Of a DNA stretch of 64,000 nucleotides, positions 22,868 through 34,568 are shown piece after piece. The position numbers and the translations under genes were made by a program. Location: assembly GCF_000471905.2 (NCBI RefSeq), contig NW_006498150.1, forward strand, positions 1,173,299 through 1,237,298. Reading direction: 5' to 3'. The notes below the pieces were generated by a model. The model was not told the origin of the DNA. It ran no database searches and saw only the letters and a list, made by a program, of their open reading frames with translations. The number at the start of each line of letters is the position of its first letter. Position 1 is the stretch's first letter. This stretch comes from Amborella trichopoda. Lineage: Eukaryota; Streptophyta; Magnoliopsida; Amborellales; Amborellaceae.

Positions 22868-24290
22868 TTTTTTTTTTTTGTGACAAGGGTAATAATTTTT
22901 ATTAGTGTTTCTCAAGAGTACAAAAGCTTACACAACAAATACATTGCTAGTTACACAATCAACAGAAAAGATCCCCCTCTGGGCTAATCTGTCTGCAATA
23001 TCATTCACCTTACAGTACACATGCTGGAATACAATCTCCATCCCATTGCAAATATCCATCACTTCAAGGGACTCACGTCTTAAAGCCCAAGGAGGTTTCT
23101 ATACCTTATTGCATCAGTTAATAACATTCAAGGAGTCTCCTTCCACAAAGCGGCAACAACTTAAGCATCGCTCTTTGACCAATTTAAGGCCATATAACAA
23201 TGCACAGATTTCTACCTTATTGACTGTAGCATCACCACGAGGGCCAAAATAGGAAAAAGTATCTCACCACAACTGCCCCGTGTCACTCTCCTTATACCTG
23301 CTGGTCCTACATTCTCCACTGAGCTGCCATCAAAATTAAGTTTAACACAACTATGCAAGGTCTACCTACCCCTAGGCTTCACCTTGATTGACAACTGCCA
23401 AAATAACATTCTTCAAGTTTAGGATAATGTCAACCTTAGAAATGCCCTCACTCTCCTTAGTCACCAAAAACCATGACCAAACGTTATGATAATTTTGTCT
23501 TTCACTTTCTCCTCCTTTAAGCTGACTCCCTCAAAACTTCTTCTATTTTGCTCCAACCACACTTCCCATAGTAAGGCTGCTCTAAAAATTTTCCCGTACA
23601 TCCACAGCCGACTTGTAAAGTCACAATGGAGGAAGAGATGATCTCCATTTTCTTCATCTCTTTTACAATGTAAGCATACATTGATCATAATCTTGCCCCT
23701 CTTTGTCAGACTATCAACCGTTAATGTTCTCCCTTGCACCTTAAATCTTTATAGCAATATGCCACTCGCAAATTTTGTGCAATTTTTTCTCCGTCCATCT
23801 TGCTCTATCATGAAAAAACAATTTATAAGCAAATTTTACAGAAAACACTCCTTCATTCTCCTTTTTTCAAACCACTTCATCTGTTGTGTCTCTTGAAACA
23901 TAGACCGACCCCCTGAAAGTCATTTAACAACTGGGCCAATTGTGAGATAATGGTGTCTATTATACGATTACAGTTGCATTGAGTATTCTAACTTAAAACC
24001 CCATTTTGTCTCAAGAAAACTTTATCCACTTTCAACAAAGGATCTACAACTTTAGAGAACAACTCTGAAAATTTCTTCTTCAATGGCCTATCTCCCAAAG
24101 ACTTATTAAACCAGAAATTCACAGTATTCCCCTGCCCAATCATTCATCTAGAGTTTTCCATGACAAATGCTTTGCAAGTAGAGATGTCTTTCCATATCTG
24201 GGATTGATTATTCAATCTGGTTCCATTCTTAATGAGATTGACAGTACCATCCACCCATACTTTACTGACAAAGTCCTTCTCCAAAGTTGA
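22868..24290 (-). mobile_element. L1-type LINE, 5'-truncated, with zf-RVT and RNase H parts
   Basis: Read on the minus strand, the element starts at about 24290 with the linker after the reverse transcriptase (IGQGNTVNFWFNKSLGDRPL). It continues with the zinc-binding zf-RVT domain: GRTLTVDSLTKRG, then CLHCKRDEENGDHLFLHC and LWEVWLEQNRRSFEG, at 23461-23739. It ends with an RNase H-like domain (about 23000-23250, including VNDIADRLAQRG). A poly-A tail (T-run on the plus strand at 22868-22881) marks the 3' end. The reading frame is interrupted several times, so the copy is dead. No target duplication was found at the 5' end. Confidence 0.85.
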
Positions 24291-24593
24291 CTATGTTTGA
24301 CCATCCAGAAATTGAGTAGTTTTTGTTCCATCCTCAAATGCAAATTTGTAAGGCAAATCTAGGATGAGGACGTGAATATTTTCTTTTTTTATGCTTTTTA
24401 TGTCAGTCTTAGGTTGAATAGGTTCCATCGCCAAGATTTGTGGTCCTAAACATACACTCATTAATAGCAAGTATTCATAACACAAATTCTTTCAAAAAAT
24501 CTCAGAGTTTTTGAAATCCATTAAAAACTTCGATCTTTTCAAAAGATCTACAAAAAAATCACCTTTGGGAACCCATATAAATCAATATTTTTA

Positions 24594-24978
24594 GGAGAAA
24601 GTTTATATAGAGCCAAGGTTCTAAACAATCAAATTTGAGCTTACCTAAAAAATTTCACTGGAAAAGGTTGTTTTGATGCCCAAATACCCTCAAATTGATC
24701 ATCTCAACATCAAGATGCATGGACATGTGAAAAAAATGGATTTCATCTTTTCGAAATAGTACATTTTGTAACGCATTTTTGGACCATCAATTTTCAAGAT
24801 TTTCACAGATATGTCGATATACACTATTTTTGAAGCTTTAAAATTTACAAATAAATATGAAAATATATTTTAAGGCTGTCATAAAGATTTCCAGTATTGA
24901 AACTACATTTCTCAACACTATTTGAAGGTAGGCTCTAATTTGATTGTATATTGCCTAGGCTCTATACAAACCGCACCC
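24594..24978. mobile_element. MULE-type MITE, family copy 2
   Basis: A 385-bp element. The left end is GGAGAAAGTTTATATAGAGC. The right end, reverse complemented, is GGGTGCGGTTTGTATAGAGC. It is flanked by an exact 9-bp duplication, ATATTTTTA, at 24585-24593 and 24979-24987. The core AATTGATCATCTCAACATC is the reverse complement of the core in copies 1 and 4, so this copy lies in the opposite orientation. No coding capacity. Confidence 0.9.
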
Positions 24979-25377
24979 ATATTTTTATCCCTTTTTTTTT
25001 CAAAAAAGAAAAGAAAACTTCTTCCTCTAAATATGTCAAAACACCTCCTTTCTCTTCATAGATTTCATATCTTTGAATTACAATTTTGAGATAAGCACAT
25101 TGTAATGGGAATATATTAGGAATACATATTTAACAAAAAATTCCCAAAAAACAATTCACCAACATATTTCCTTACAAAATTCTATGAAGAAAGAAACGCT
25201 GCGTATGTATTCCCGGAAAAAAATATTCGCCCAAAACATCCATATATCTCAAAATAATAAATATAGTTAGAGGAAGGGTAAACCAACAAAATATTTTCTT
25301 TTTTTGTGTAAACTAAGAGCATCGTTACAAAGAGGAAGAGAGAGTTAGATATCCAATCTTTTTTTTTCTTCTTTTTT

Positions 25378-26095
25378 AGCAGTAACCTAATATCTTGTAA
25401 TCAATTCTTGTTATTTTTTGGTGTAATTTTTTAAAAAGCATTTCTGTTGTATTTAATGAAGATTTGGAGAAAATAATTTGACAAATAGATCCCTAATGAT
25501 TACCAAATAACCTAATGATTACCAAATAAGTACGTAGAATGACTTTAATGTATCCTTACAATAACTCGAAATCATAATTTTGTCTTATGTCATCTTTACA
25601 TATTCAATTTTTTTCGTTCCATTTTTTTTTAAGTCAAATTTGAAACATTAATGATTCTTTATTTTACCTTTTTTTTTTTTTGAATTTTTTATTATTGCAC
25701 TGGTTTGTGCAACGCATTAATTTAGATGAACCAATGTTTCAGATTTTTGGCTTTTTTGTTTTTTTTCTCAGCTACAATCCTACACTACGATCTTCTTTAT
25801 TTTTTTTAGCAGTAATCTAATATCTTGTATTATAATTCTTGTTATTTGTTTATGTAATTTTTGAACAAACATTGTTGTTGCATTTAAAGATCGAGACAAA
25901 ACAATTTGGCAAATAGGTCCCTAACGATTATCAAATAAGGACATAGAATTATTATGAAATGACTTTATTGAATCCTTACAATAACTAGAAATCATAATTT
26001 TGTCTTATGTCATCTTTACATATTCAATTTTCATTCCATTTTTTTTAGTCAAATTTGAAATATTCATGATTCTATAACTGACCTAATTTTTGGAG
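25378..26095. repeat. Direct duplication with a 430-bp period
   Basis: 25378-25668 and 25808-26095 are diverged copies of one unit. Both start AGCAGTAA(C/T)CTAATATCTTG and share ATCCTTACAATAACT and ATAATTTTGTCTTATGTCAT. Small indels separate them, so the duplication is old. The intervening part is T-rich. No element termini were recognised. Confidence 0.75.
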
Positions 26096-28017
26096 ATCCT
26101 TTTTCTTGGCCCCGATTTTTTGGTCCCACTGTTTGAAATGAATTTGATTTATTATTAATATTTTGATTTACCAATATATTGTTCTTCTTCCCTAACTTGC
26201 TAACTATTGGGTATACCTAGCAACGGTTTTGCTATGGTAACCAATGTACGCTTTGTTCACATTGGAGAATAGAATCCTTTTTGTTGAGAAGAAATGGTAG
26301 ATGCTTCTTCTTCTTTTTTTTGGTTTCAGTGCAGGTTAGATTGAAGGATACAACGTAGATAATTCCCCTACAAATTCTTTAGTAAATAAATAAATTAGCT
26401 TCCTAATTACATGGTCAATAGGGATAGAGTGTTAGAAAATCTGGCTATGCTTCTCATGTTGGATATGGTGATATCCAAAATCACCCAAAATAAAGAAATA
26501 TCATATTACGCAGTATTGAGATTGATATTAATAAGTTTCTTCAAGGAAATAGAAATCCAAAAAAACTAGGACTCTTGTTTTTTAAAAATATGTAACATCT
26601 ATGATAAGTTTTCCATTTAGTGGAGATTCCTAATATTAAATATACAAAATAAAAGAGGGAAGAATATGTACACTCTATTTGAGACACCATATCAAAAAGG
26701 TGACTTCTAGAGTGGCAGGGCCTTCTATGCATAAGAGATAAGCATCACTTTAGAGAGAAGAGAGCTTCCTATAGAGAAAAAGTGATGTGCCTCAGGTAGA
26801 TTGAGAGGGGTTTTTTGATGTACCCCCGATAAGATAAAGTCTCAATTTCTATCAAGGCTCTCTTCTTGGATAATGATTTAGCTGTCAAGGTTCTGGACAG
26901 TGATTTAGCTGTGGAATGAAGATGGTATTTTGTTGGACAGTAATTTAGCTATAGATTAGAGATGGGTATCTTCTTGAACAGTGATTTGGCCGTGGAATAG
27001 AGATAGGAGATCGGTAGGCGATGCCGGTCAGGAGAGCATGTCTAAAGGGATTGCTCAACGGGTTTTGTCGATGTTTATAGAGGTAACTATGTGTTTCAAA
27101 AATATTTGATGTAACTTTCATTAGTATAGGATTTCAGTTTGTCATACCTATAGATGTAGCCCTTTGAGGGTTAACCATGTAGTGTACTTGTGGTGTATGT
27201 ATTGTATGTTTTATTTCTAGTATTATGGCTCGTACTCTGGCCAATTTTGCTTCTAACTAGATAAGTACACGTTACTTGTGGGAAATGTTTACAATTCTTG
27301 TTTACACATCTAAGAGAGCTCTTAAATCTTAGCCTATTACCTTATATTGTAGTTAGAGATATAGATCTACACAAATAATCCTTCTTTTTTTTTCAAAAAA
27401 AAAAAAGTGTCATGCAAATTATCTTTCTTACACTAACATTCAACAATCAAGTATAAGATCGGTGAGCCCATGTATTGGGAAAGGTTGCCCATGCTTTAAA
27501 ACATATTATGGGTTGAAAAGGAGAACTTGGAAGGAGCTTTTACATTATGCCATTCAAATCATCCATACAAAGCATCATTATAATAGGATGCATGCCTTTT
27601 TGCACAGGCTCAAAGAAGTTTGCTAAACACTTCAACCTCTACTAGCACTCAAATAACTTTCATTACCTTGTTGTGAGTTCCAAGAGGCACTAAATTATAA
27701 GCCACTTTTTTTTCCTGCAAATTGTGGAAAGAAGTCTCTCTCGCCATCTCAATATCAAAACCCTAGAAATAGGAGGGGAGCACATAACACCACAAATACC
27801 CATTAGAAAGCAACATCCCTTACTCTAGGGATTTGAGAACTTGGGTTTCCTGTAAAGTTCATCATTTATTATAATAGACTAACCTTATCTCTTCCTTTTC
27901 TTTTTCTTAAAACTAATTGTATCCCTCAAACTTGGAACATTATATATATCGACCTTCCCTCGGTTCTTTCAAGCTCAGGAAAGAGAGAGAATGGCAATGG
28001 GAATGAGGCTAGCAGTG
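26096..28017. other. Gene-free spacer
   Basis: AT-rich DNA with no recognisable gene. Four imperfect repeats of a GGACAGTGATTTAGCTGTGGA-type word occur at 26865-27010. A poly-T/poly-A run lies at about 27387-27406. Confidence 0.4.
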
Positions 28018-28025
28018 GTTACCAC

Positions 28026-28479
28026 CAGTGCTTGTTTGAAAAATCGAACCAGCCTCGGAAACCGGCCAAGGGCCATGTGCGAGTACCAGCTAACCACGTA
28101 GGTCCAGGAGGTACAAAAACTATTAAAAAATTAAAAAAAACAAATATATTTAAAGCTTGATTAAACAAATAACATCTAAATGAAGTTGAAAAGTAGTGAA
28201 AGATATTTTAAAAAAATCGTTTTGCACCCACGGTATTTTCAAAATTTTCTGAAAAAAGATGGGAAAACATAAAAATAAGTGTTCATGGCCAAAACACTTT
28301 TTAATCTTTACCAAAATGATAAAAAATATTTAAAAACACATTACAAAAGAGATCCCTAATTTTTTGGGATTTTATATAATTTGTTTTGGAATTTTTTTTT
28401 AAAATACCTAGCCTGACCACCAAAATCGGATCGACCGGTGCCGGATTCCAAGTTTGACCCATCGAGTTTGCGAACACTG
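28026..28479. mobile_element. hAT-like MITE 1
   Basis: A 454-bp element that begins CAGTGCTTGTTTG and ends CGAACACTG, matching the CAGTG termini of hAT elements. It is flanked by 8-bp direct repeats, GTTACCAC at 28018-28025 and GTTACTAC at 28480-28487 (7 of 8). GC-rich ends (CGGAAACCGGCC; GATCGACCGGTGCCGG) bracket an AT-rich centre. No coding sequence. Confidence 0.8.
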
Positions 28480-28501
28480 GTTACTACCTTGTGTTTGATT
28501 C

Positions 28502-29027
28502 ACTGTTGGAAAAATCAGGCGATTTAACTGCTAAGTGCACGGTTAGATTGGAACCGGCCACTACTGGCTTTGGGCAGTTTTGGTGATCGACCGCTATTCA
28601 AAGAAAAAAAATGTATATAAATTCTCAAAAATAAAGAATTTCATTGGTAATGTATTTTTTAATATTCTTTACATTATGTTAAAGATTAAAAATTGTTTTG
28701 GTCATTAATTCACACTTTTATAATTTCCCATTTTTTTCAAAAAAATTAAAAATACCTCTAGGTACAAATCTATTCGTTAACATCCATTTTTTTTTCATTA
28801 ATTTTCAATTTCATTTGAATGTGTTTTGTTTTAATCATTTTTTATATGTTTTTCATATTTTAGTAGATTTTTCTTCGTATCTTTTTTATTTTTTTCAACA
28901 CTCTTTTGACTGCCCGGGACTCGCCCGATTAAAACGGTTGAATTGGCCAATTTACCGGTTAGGCCGGTTAAACCGCTTTCAGGCCCATGTCCGGTTAACC
29001 GTTCCGGTTTGATTTTACGACCACTAG
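28502..29027. mobile_element. hAT-like MITE 2
   Basis: It begins only 14 bp beyond the first element's target duplication. The left end is ACTGTTGGAAAAATCAGG; the right end is GATTTTACGACCACTAG. Flanking repeats are TTTGATTC (28494-28501) and TTTGATTT (29028-29035), matching at 7 of 8. Internal ends are rich in CCGGTTAAACCG-type words. The class assignment is weaker than for the neighbour because the terminal bases are less regular. Confidence 0.6.
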
Positions 29028-29035
29028 TTTGATTT

Positions 29036-30350
29036 GTTTACTTCCCCTATTGCATAAAACTTATATGCTTCCTCCTATCCAATTGTCAATTCTGAATGAA
29101 CAATTGAGATTGACCCAGGCACAATGTCACGTCGCTACATTATTTTAATTTTAATTTTTAAAATTATTTTGACACCAAATTTTAAGCGTCCACTCCTCTC
29201 TTAAATTCACACCTGTAAAACATATAAAATAAATATTCTCAATAAAATAAAATGATCAAAATACCTCTAAAATTTTCATGGGATATTTTCATCATTATAT
29301 TTTTTGAAAATTTATTTTGAATATTTTTTTTAGGTGCACTTTATGATCGTACGTACCAAATTTCATATTCATATAATTAATAAATAAAAAAATAAACATT
29401 TAAATGCTCTGAAGCGTTGAATCTAAATCAAACGATGAGTAGGTCAGATAATCTAAATTGGACGGCTCGATGGAGAGAAAACCCTTCTATGCAGTAGCGA
29501 AAGTATAGAAACCTTTCCTGGTACGAAAAGTGATCGCATGTGATAAGTGAGAACCATGTATAATGGAAATGTATAGGTATTGCATGAAAAAGAACCACAC
29601 GTGATAAAACCAAACCCATACGTTTAACCGAAAGGATGCGTAAATTATGCAACTATGGGTTTCTCGATCTCCAATAAAAATTTATTTTAGAGACGAATTT
29701 TTTATCTAAAATTTCATGCGAAAGGTTTCTATACTTCCTTTACCATCCAGCCGTCCAATTTAACCCATACGTTTAACTAAAAGGATGCGTAAATTATGCA
29801 TGGATGGGTTTCGGTGTCTCTCTTGATTCGATCTCCATCAAAAATTTATTTTAGAGATGCATTTTGGATCTAAATTTTTATGGGAAAGGTTTCTATACTT
29901 CCCTTACCATCCAATCGTCCAATTTTGATCAAGAGAGCCACTCACCGTTTGATCTTATATCCAATGTCTCAAAGAATTTTATTTTTAGTTTTTTTTATAC
30001 AAATTTTATGAATATGAAATTTGGCACATGCTATCTTCTCATTGGTACGCGCCTATAAAAAAATATTAAAAATAATTTTTCTATAAAATATAATGACCAA
30101 AATACCCCTTAAACTTTCAGAGGTATTTTGGTTATTTTATTTTATTGGAAATATGTTTTTAATATTTTTCGCTAGTGCGAGTTTAATAGAGGATTGGACG
30201 TCCAAAATTTGGTATCAAAATAGTTTATAGAAAAAAATTAAAAATAAAATAGTGCAAAGATGTGACATTGTGATTGGGGCAATCTTAACCCTCCATTCAG
30301 AATGGATGGTTGGATAAGGAGAAATATATAAGTTTTATGTTGTAGGGGAA
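29036..30350. mobile_element. Large fold-back element with arms of nearly 500 bp
   Basis: The left arm (about 29036-29520) and right arm (about 29870-30350) are inverted copies over almost their whole length. Matching points are CATAAAACTTATAT (outer), CACAATGTCAC, GACACCAAATTTT, CCAAATTTCATATTCAT, and TATAGAAACCTTTCC (inner). The centre (29612-29924) holds a tandem duplication of about 150 bp, in which CCCATACGTTTAAC, GGATGCGTAAATTATGCA and AAAGGTTTCTATACTTCC each occur twice. There is no coding sequence. Target duplications could not be fixed. A long-TIR MULE or a foldback transposon are both possible. Confidence 0.75.
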
Positions 30351-31919
30351 TCATAGAAAGCTTGCTCAAATTTTATTGGTCGATGATATGGACAATGAGT
30401 AACTAGAAAAAATAAATAAATTTTAAAAATAGATTATTTTAAACTTTGCTTTTAGATCATTTTTTTAGTGTTCTCTTTTGGGTAGTTATTTGTGGATCCT
30501 TCACTTTAATTCTTGTAAGATTATCCATTTTTAAGCATTAAATTTCAAATATATTTTCTGATTCTCGTGGTCAACATTGCCCACTTGTGGAATCCATCTA
30601 AGACGGACTTGGAAGGAGCCACACGGAAGCACGAACTCACAAAACTTTTTCCCATTACAAGAACAAATGTTTGTGGTCCTGCAGATCCCATTCTTGGTAA
30701 TTAAAAAAGTGAAAGTTTTAGCTTTAGTCCTATTAACATGCAGTTTCTTTTTAAATATCTATTTTAGAGATGGATTTCAACCTCTATAAACAGTTAATAC
30801 ACAACAATCACACACACTCTCTCTCTCTCTAAAAGGGCATATTTGTATTGCAATTAATTTTACTCTCTCTAAATGCGTATTTGGATGATAATTAATTTCA
30901 AAGGTGTATTTAGATGACAATTAATTTTATTTAATGATTTCATCTGAAATTAATGTATTCTGGATGATGTTATTTTGTTAGTTGTTTGGTATTTATATCG
31001 TATTATTATTTTTTAAAACAAAAATTGCCAATAATTTTTAACTATTTTTAGCTATTTCTAGCAAAAACATTTATTTTCAGTCAATTGCTTTGAATAAAGT
31101 TTAAAAAAAATTAAAAAATAAAACTTATATATAAAATTACCTATGCGATAGCGATAACACTGCGAAACAATAGATAGTTCATTGTCATGATTAATGTTAT
31201 TACAATTTAAGTTTTTTTCTTTCCCTCAAGATTATAGACCTACAAGATTCTAGATCCAAGATCTGTGAAAATAGGCCACACTTAAACAAGTGCGTGGGGA
31301 CATCCCATCCCACGTGGATGGGAGCAGGGAGAAATGCCTTCTTTTTTAAGATGAGGACAAAGGTTTATTCAATTTTGGGCGATCTAGAAAAGTAAGTATT
31401 CACTTTTCTAAAGTGAATGAAAGGTACATTATGGTCAGTGTGATGTATCATATGACATTTAGATCGCAAGGCGCGGGACCATGCAGACACGGACAATGGA
31501 CATGATTGAAAGTGATGTGCATTAAATATTGGAAAATTGTTTGATTGGTTGGTAAGGTTGGCGATGGACAATGGACATGATTAAAAAGAAAAAAAAGGCA
31601 CCAATTAGCCCTATAGGCCCATAAAAATTGTGCTTAATTCCAATACTACGTTGTATATTTTTGTAGTTATTTAAAAAACTTAGTCCTCCTAAGTTATGTC
31701 ACCCACAAGAGATTTCACCTTGAGCCAAATTCCCATCGATAATACTCATACGAAAAGTGTCATTTTAGCCCTTAATCTTACAATGTAAAAATAATGCATG
31801 ATGACCATGCAATGTTGTCTTATGGCCAATGTTGATTAAGCGGTAGAGATTTTTATTTTTTATTTTTCCTTTGAATGTTATTAAGAGGTGAGATTTTTAG
31901 TGTCAATAATTGTTTAATA
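30351..31919. other. Gene-free spacer
   Basis: AT-rich sequence with a short (CT)n tract at about 30817-30832. Two copies of a TATTTGGATGATAATTAATTT-like word lie at about 30866-30960. No gene or structured RNA was recognised. Confidence 0.4.
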
Positions 31920-32151
31920 GGATTGTATAAAATGTGGTCATTTACTTTTGATACAAAGAGGTCACAATTACTTACAACCATATGCTGTGAAATCTAATAG
32001 CATGGGGGTATCACAAAAATTGAGAATAGTTATTTCAAAACTTGTACTTTGTCAATGGAATAAATGTAGTTATCTAATTTCATATCCAATTGTGAAGATT
32101 AATTGTGACCACCTTGTACCAAAAGTATATGGTCTCATTGTATACTTTTCC
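31920..32151. mobile_element. Fold-back MITE, left member of a pair
   Basis: A 232-bp unit. The left end is GGATTGTATAAAATGTGGTC. The right end, reverse complemented, is GGAAAAGTATACAATGAGAC. Both arms continue with (A/T)CTTTTG(A/G)TACAA followed by GGTCACAATTA. No target duplication was recognised. Confidence 0.75.
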
Positions 32152-32175
32152 TTATTCAATATGATGTATAATTGT

Positions 32176-32406
32176 GGGAAAAGTATACAATGAGACCAAT
32201 TACCTTTGGTACAAGGTGGTCACAATTAATCTTAACCATTGGATTTGAAATTGGATGGATGTATTTATTCTATAACCAAGCTCAAACTTCCAAAAAAAAT
32301 TTTCTCAAAGTTTGTAATACACCCCAGTACCAGTGAAATACATTGGATGGTTGTAAGTGCTTGTGACCTTATATCAAAGGTAAATGATCTCATTATATAC
32401 AATCCC
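32176..32406. mobile_element. Fold-back MITE, right member of a pair, with TSD
   Basis: A 231-bp unit from the same family, in the same orientation and only 24 bp downstream. It starts GGGAAAAGTATACAATGAG and ends CATTATATACAATCCC. The exact 8-bp duplication ATAATTGT flanks it at 32168-32175 and 32407-32414. Inner arms of the two units together form a near-perfect palindrome across 32095-32232. Confidence 0.85.
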
Positions 32407-32489
32407 ATAATTGTATATTATGACTCCCTCATGGGAAAGTCCCACACAAAAGAGATTTTCTTGATATGAAATTCCGGGATTTGTTTAAA

Positions 32490-32883
32490 GGGTGCAGTTT
32501 GTATAGAGCCGAGGCTCTAATCAATCAAATTTGAACTCGCTTTCAAATAGTATCAAGAAATATGGTTTTAATATTATAAATTTCTGTAATAACCTTAAAA
32601 TATATTTTATCTTTAATTATAAAATTTAAAACTTCAAAAATAGTATAGATTGAGTAGATGTATGAAAAGTTGAAAATCTTGAAAATTGACGGTCAAAAAA
32701 TGCGATACAAGATGCACTATTTTCAAAACTTGACATCCATTTTTTTTCTCTTGTCCATGCATCTTGATGTTGAGATGATCAATTTGATGTTATTTGGGTG
32801 TCAAAACAACCTCATCTCGTGAAATTTTTGAGGTAGGCTCTAATTTGATTGTTCAGAGCCTAAGCTCTATATGAACTTTTCCC
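32490..32883. mobile_element. MULE-type MITE, family copy 3
   Basis: A 394-bp element. The left end is GGGTGCAGTTTGTATAGAGC. The right end, reverse complemented, is GGGAAAAGTTCATATAGAGC. An exact 9-bp duplication, TTGTTTAAA, flanks it at 32481-32489 and 32884-32892. The interior is colinear with copy 2 in inverted orientation (TTGAGATGATCAATTTGATG; CTTGTCCATGCATCTTGATG). No coding capacity. Confidence 0.9.
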
Positions 32884-32892
32884 TTGTTTAAA

Positions 32893-33800
32893 AATCATAT
32901 CAGATGACTATTTGAAGAAAAAAAATATTAAATATGAGTTTTCAACTTTTAGATCTTACCATCCAAATTAAAACTCAATCTTATCCGGCACAACCAGGTA
33001 GTAGCTCAAAGCCAAATTCTTACTCAGCAAATGGTGGGGTTTAAGGTCATATTCTCAAAGTGGGGGCCCAACGTGCGTGCGAGGAGCGCTTTAATTAATC
33101 CATTAGCAGAAGATTTCGGGACGTTTAAGATTCCTTGTTTTTTAAACTTTTTTAAGCTCGGGGAATGAGATGAAGCCCACTTGGATTATACAAAATCCAA
33201 TCCTATCTGCCCCTTGCGTTTGCGTCGCCTTCAAAAATTCCATCCCAACCATACTTTTGAAGATCCTCTTTTGTCATGCTCATGTACCACCATGTTTTAA
33301 AACCCGGTTAATTTTTATCTTGATTGCTTAGCCTAAGCACCATACTGGTTTTGGGATAGCATGGCCCAGTTCCCCTTAAAACCTTCTTTATTGGAAAAGT
33401 CTTAAAAACGTCTAGAATCGAATTGCTATAGTGTTTCACCCATGTCACGGACATGCTGACAGTTTTACCTAAAAACTGTAACGGACCTACAGGAGCCTTG
33501 GCGGTTCCCATATATTTTTTGCTTCAATTTTATATGAAAAAAAATCCCGTCACGGACATGCTATATCCATGATGGCCTTTAATCCATGCCGTCCGACAAA
33601 ATTAGATAGCGCTGAGCCTATGGACAAAAAGACTGTTTATTTTCGCCCATAGGTGTTTTGTAGTCTCTTCTCTCTTTATATATTGGTTTCTTTTTTAAAA
33701 AAAGCTTATTTAATATTTTCTCTTGTTACCTCTAAATCTCCACCTCATGAATTCTTATTTTCAATTTTATTTATTTATTTATAATAATTTTTGAGATCAC
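32893..33800. other. Gene-free spacer
   Basis: No gene was recognised. 33440-33560 contains the word CATGTC(A)CGGACATGCT twice, in a short GC-richer patch that may be repeat-derived. Confidence 0.3.
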
Positions 33801-34120
33801 CAATTCAAACTGATTTAGGCCCAATCTGCATTACCTATCCAACAATCTAACACAGATAAGTGGATGAACAATGCATCCCACTGATATGGATTAAAACATT
33901 GTGCAAGAGCAGTCCAGAATTGCAATTCTTCAAAAAAGAAAATAACATTTACGTTTTGGCCAAAGAGATTCAAACCCAATCCAGATCACCTATCCAACAA
34001 TCTAACACAAATATGTGGATGAACAATCCGTCCCCACTGATTCCGAATAAAATATTGTGCAAGAGCACTCCGCAATTGCAAATCTTTAGGAAGAAAATAA
34101 TATCTAAGTATTGACCAGGG
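33800..34120. repeat. Tandem duplication of about 156 bp
   Basis: ACCTATCCAACAATCTAACA occurs near 33832 and again near 33988. Each is followed by a matching GTGGATGAACAAT and TTGTGCAAGAGCA. The two copies are diverged by scattered substitutions and small indels. No coding function. Confidence 0.75.
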
Positions 34121-34560
34121 AAAAGTATCCCGTCCAACTAATTAAAAATATATTTTAAATAAAAATAACGAAAATATCTCTAAATTTATTTTGGTCAATA
34201 TTTTATATTTTATTCAATTTTACTCATAAAAATGAAGCCAAAACCGAAATTTCTAATTAATATTATTTTATATAATAATAGTAAAAATAACATTCAGTCC
34301 TTGGATAACATTCTGTGGACAAAAATTTCGCATGAAGTCCTTTACAAGGTGCTAACATATATCATGCTCTCGCGGGAGCATAGTTAACGTTTATGCTTTT
34401 TAAATTTGAAAGCTGCATAGCTATTGGCAACACGCCTCCTGGGATGATGAGCGTGGGCGTATATTTTACGGTTACGGAGGAAAATGGAGACTGGTGGTTG
34501 GTTCCACTTTGCTGACTGCAACCTAAATCTCCTCACCAAATATCAAACCCACCGCCACTC

Positions 34561-34568
34561 TGACGTCA
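34561..34568. promoter_or_regulatory. Palindromic bZIP-type site in a candidate promoter
   Basis: TGACGTCA is the consensus C-box/CRE palindrome bound by plant bZIP factors. It sits in a GC-richer patch (34420-34680) followed by CT-rich leader-like sequence. That would suit the 5' end of the MFS transcript, about 4.1 kb upstream of its start codon with a leader intron between. The link to the gene is inference. Confidence 0.25.

Noticed and set aside
31920-32406. CRISPR-like repeat array
   Set aside because: Regular inverted repeats in a plant genome with target duplications; these are MITEs.
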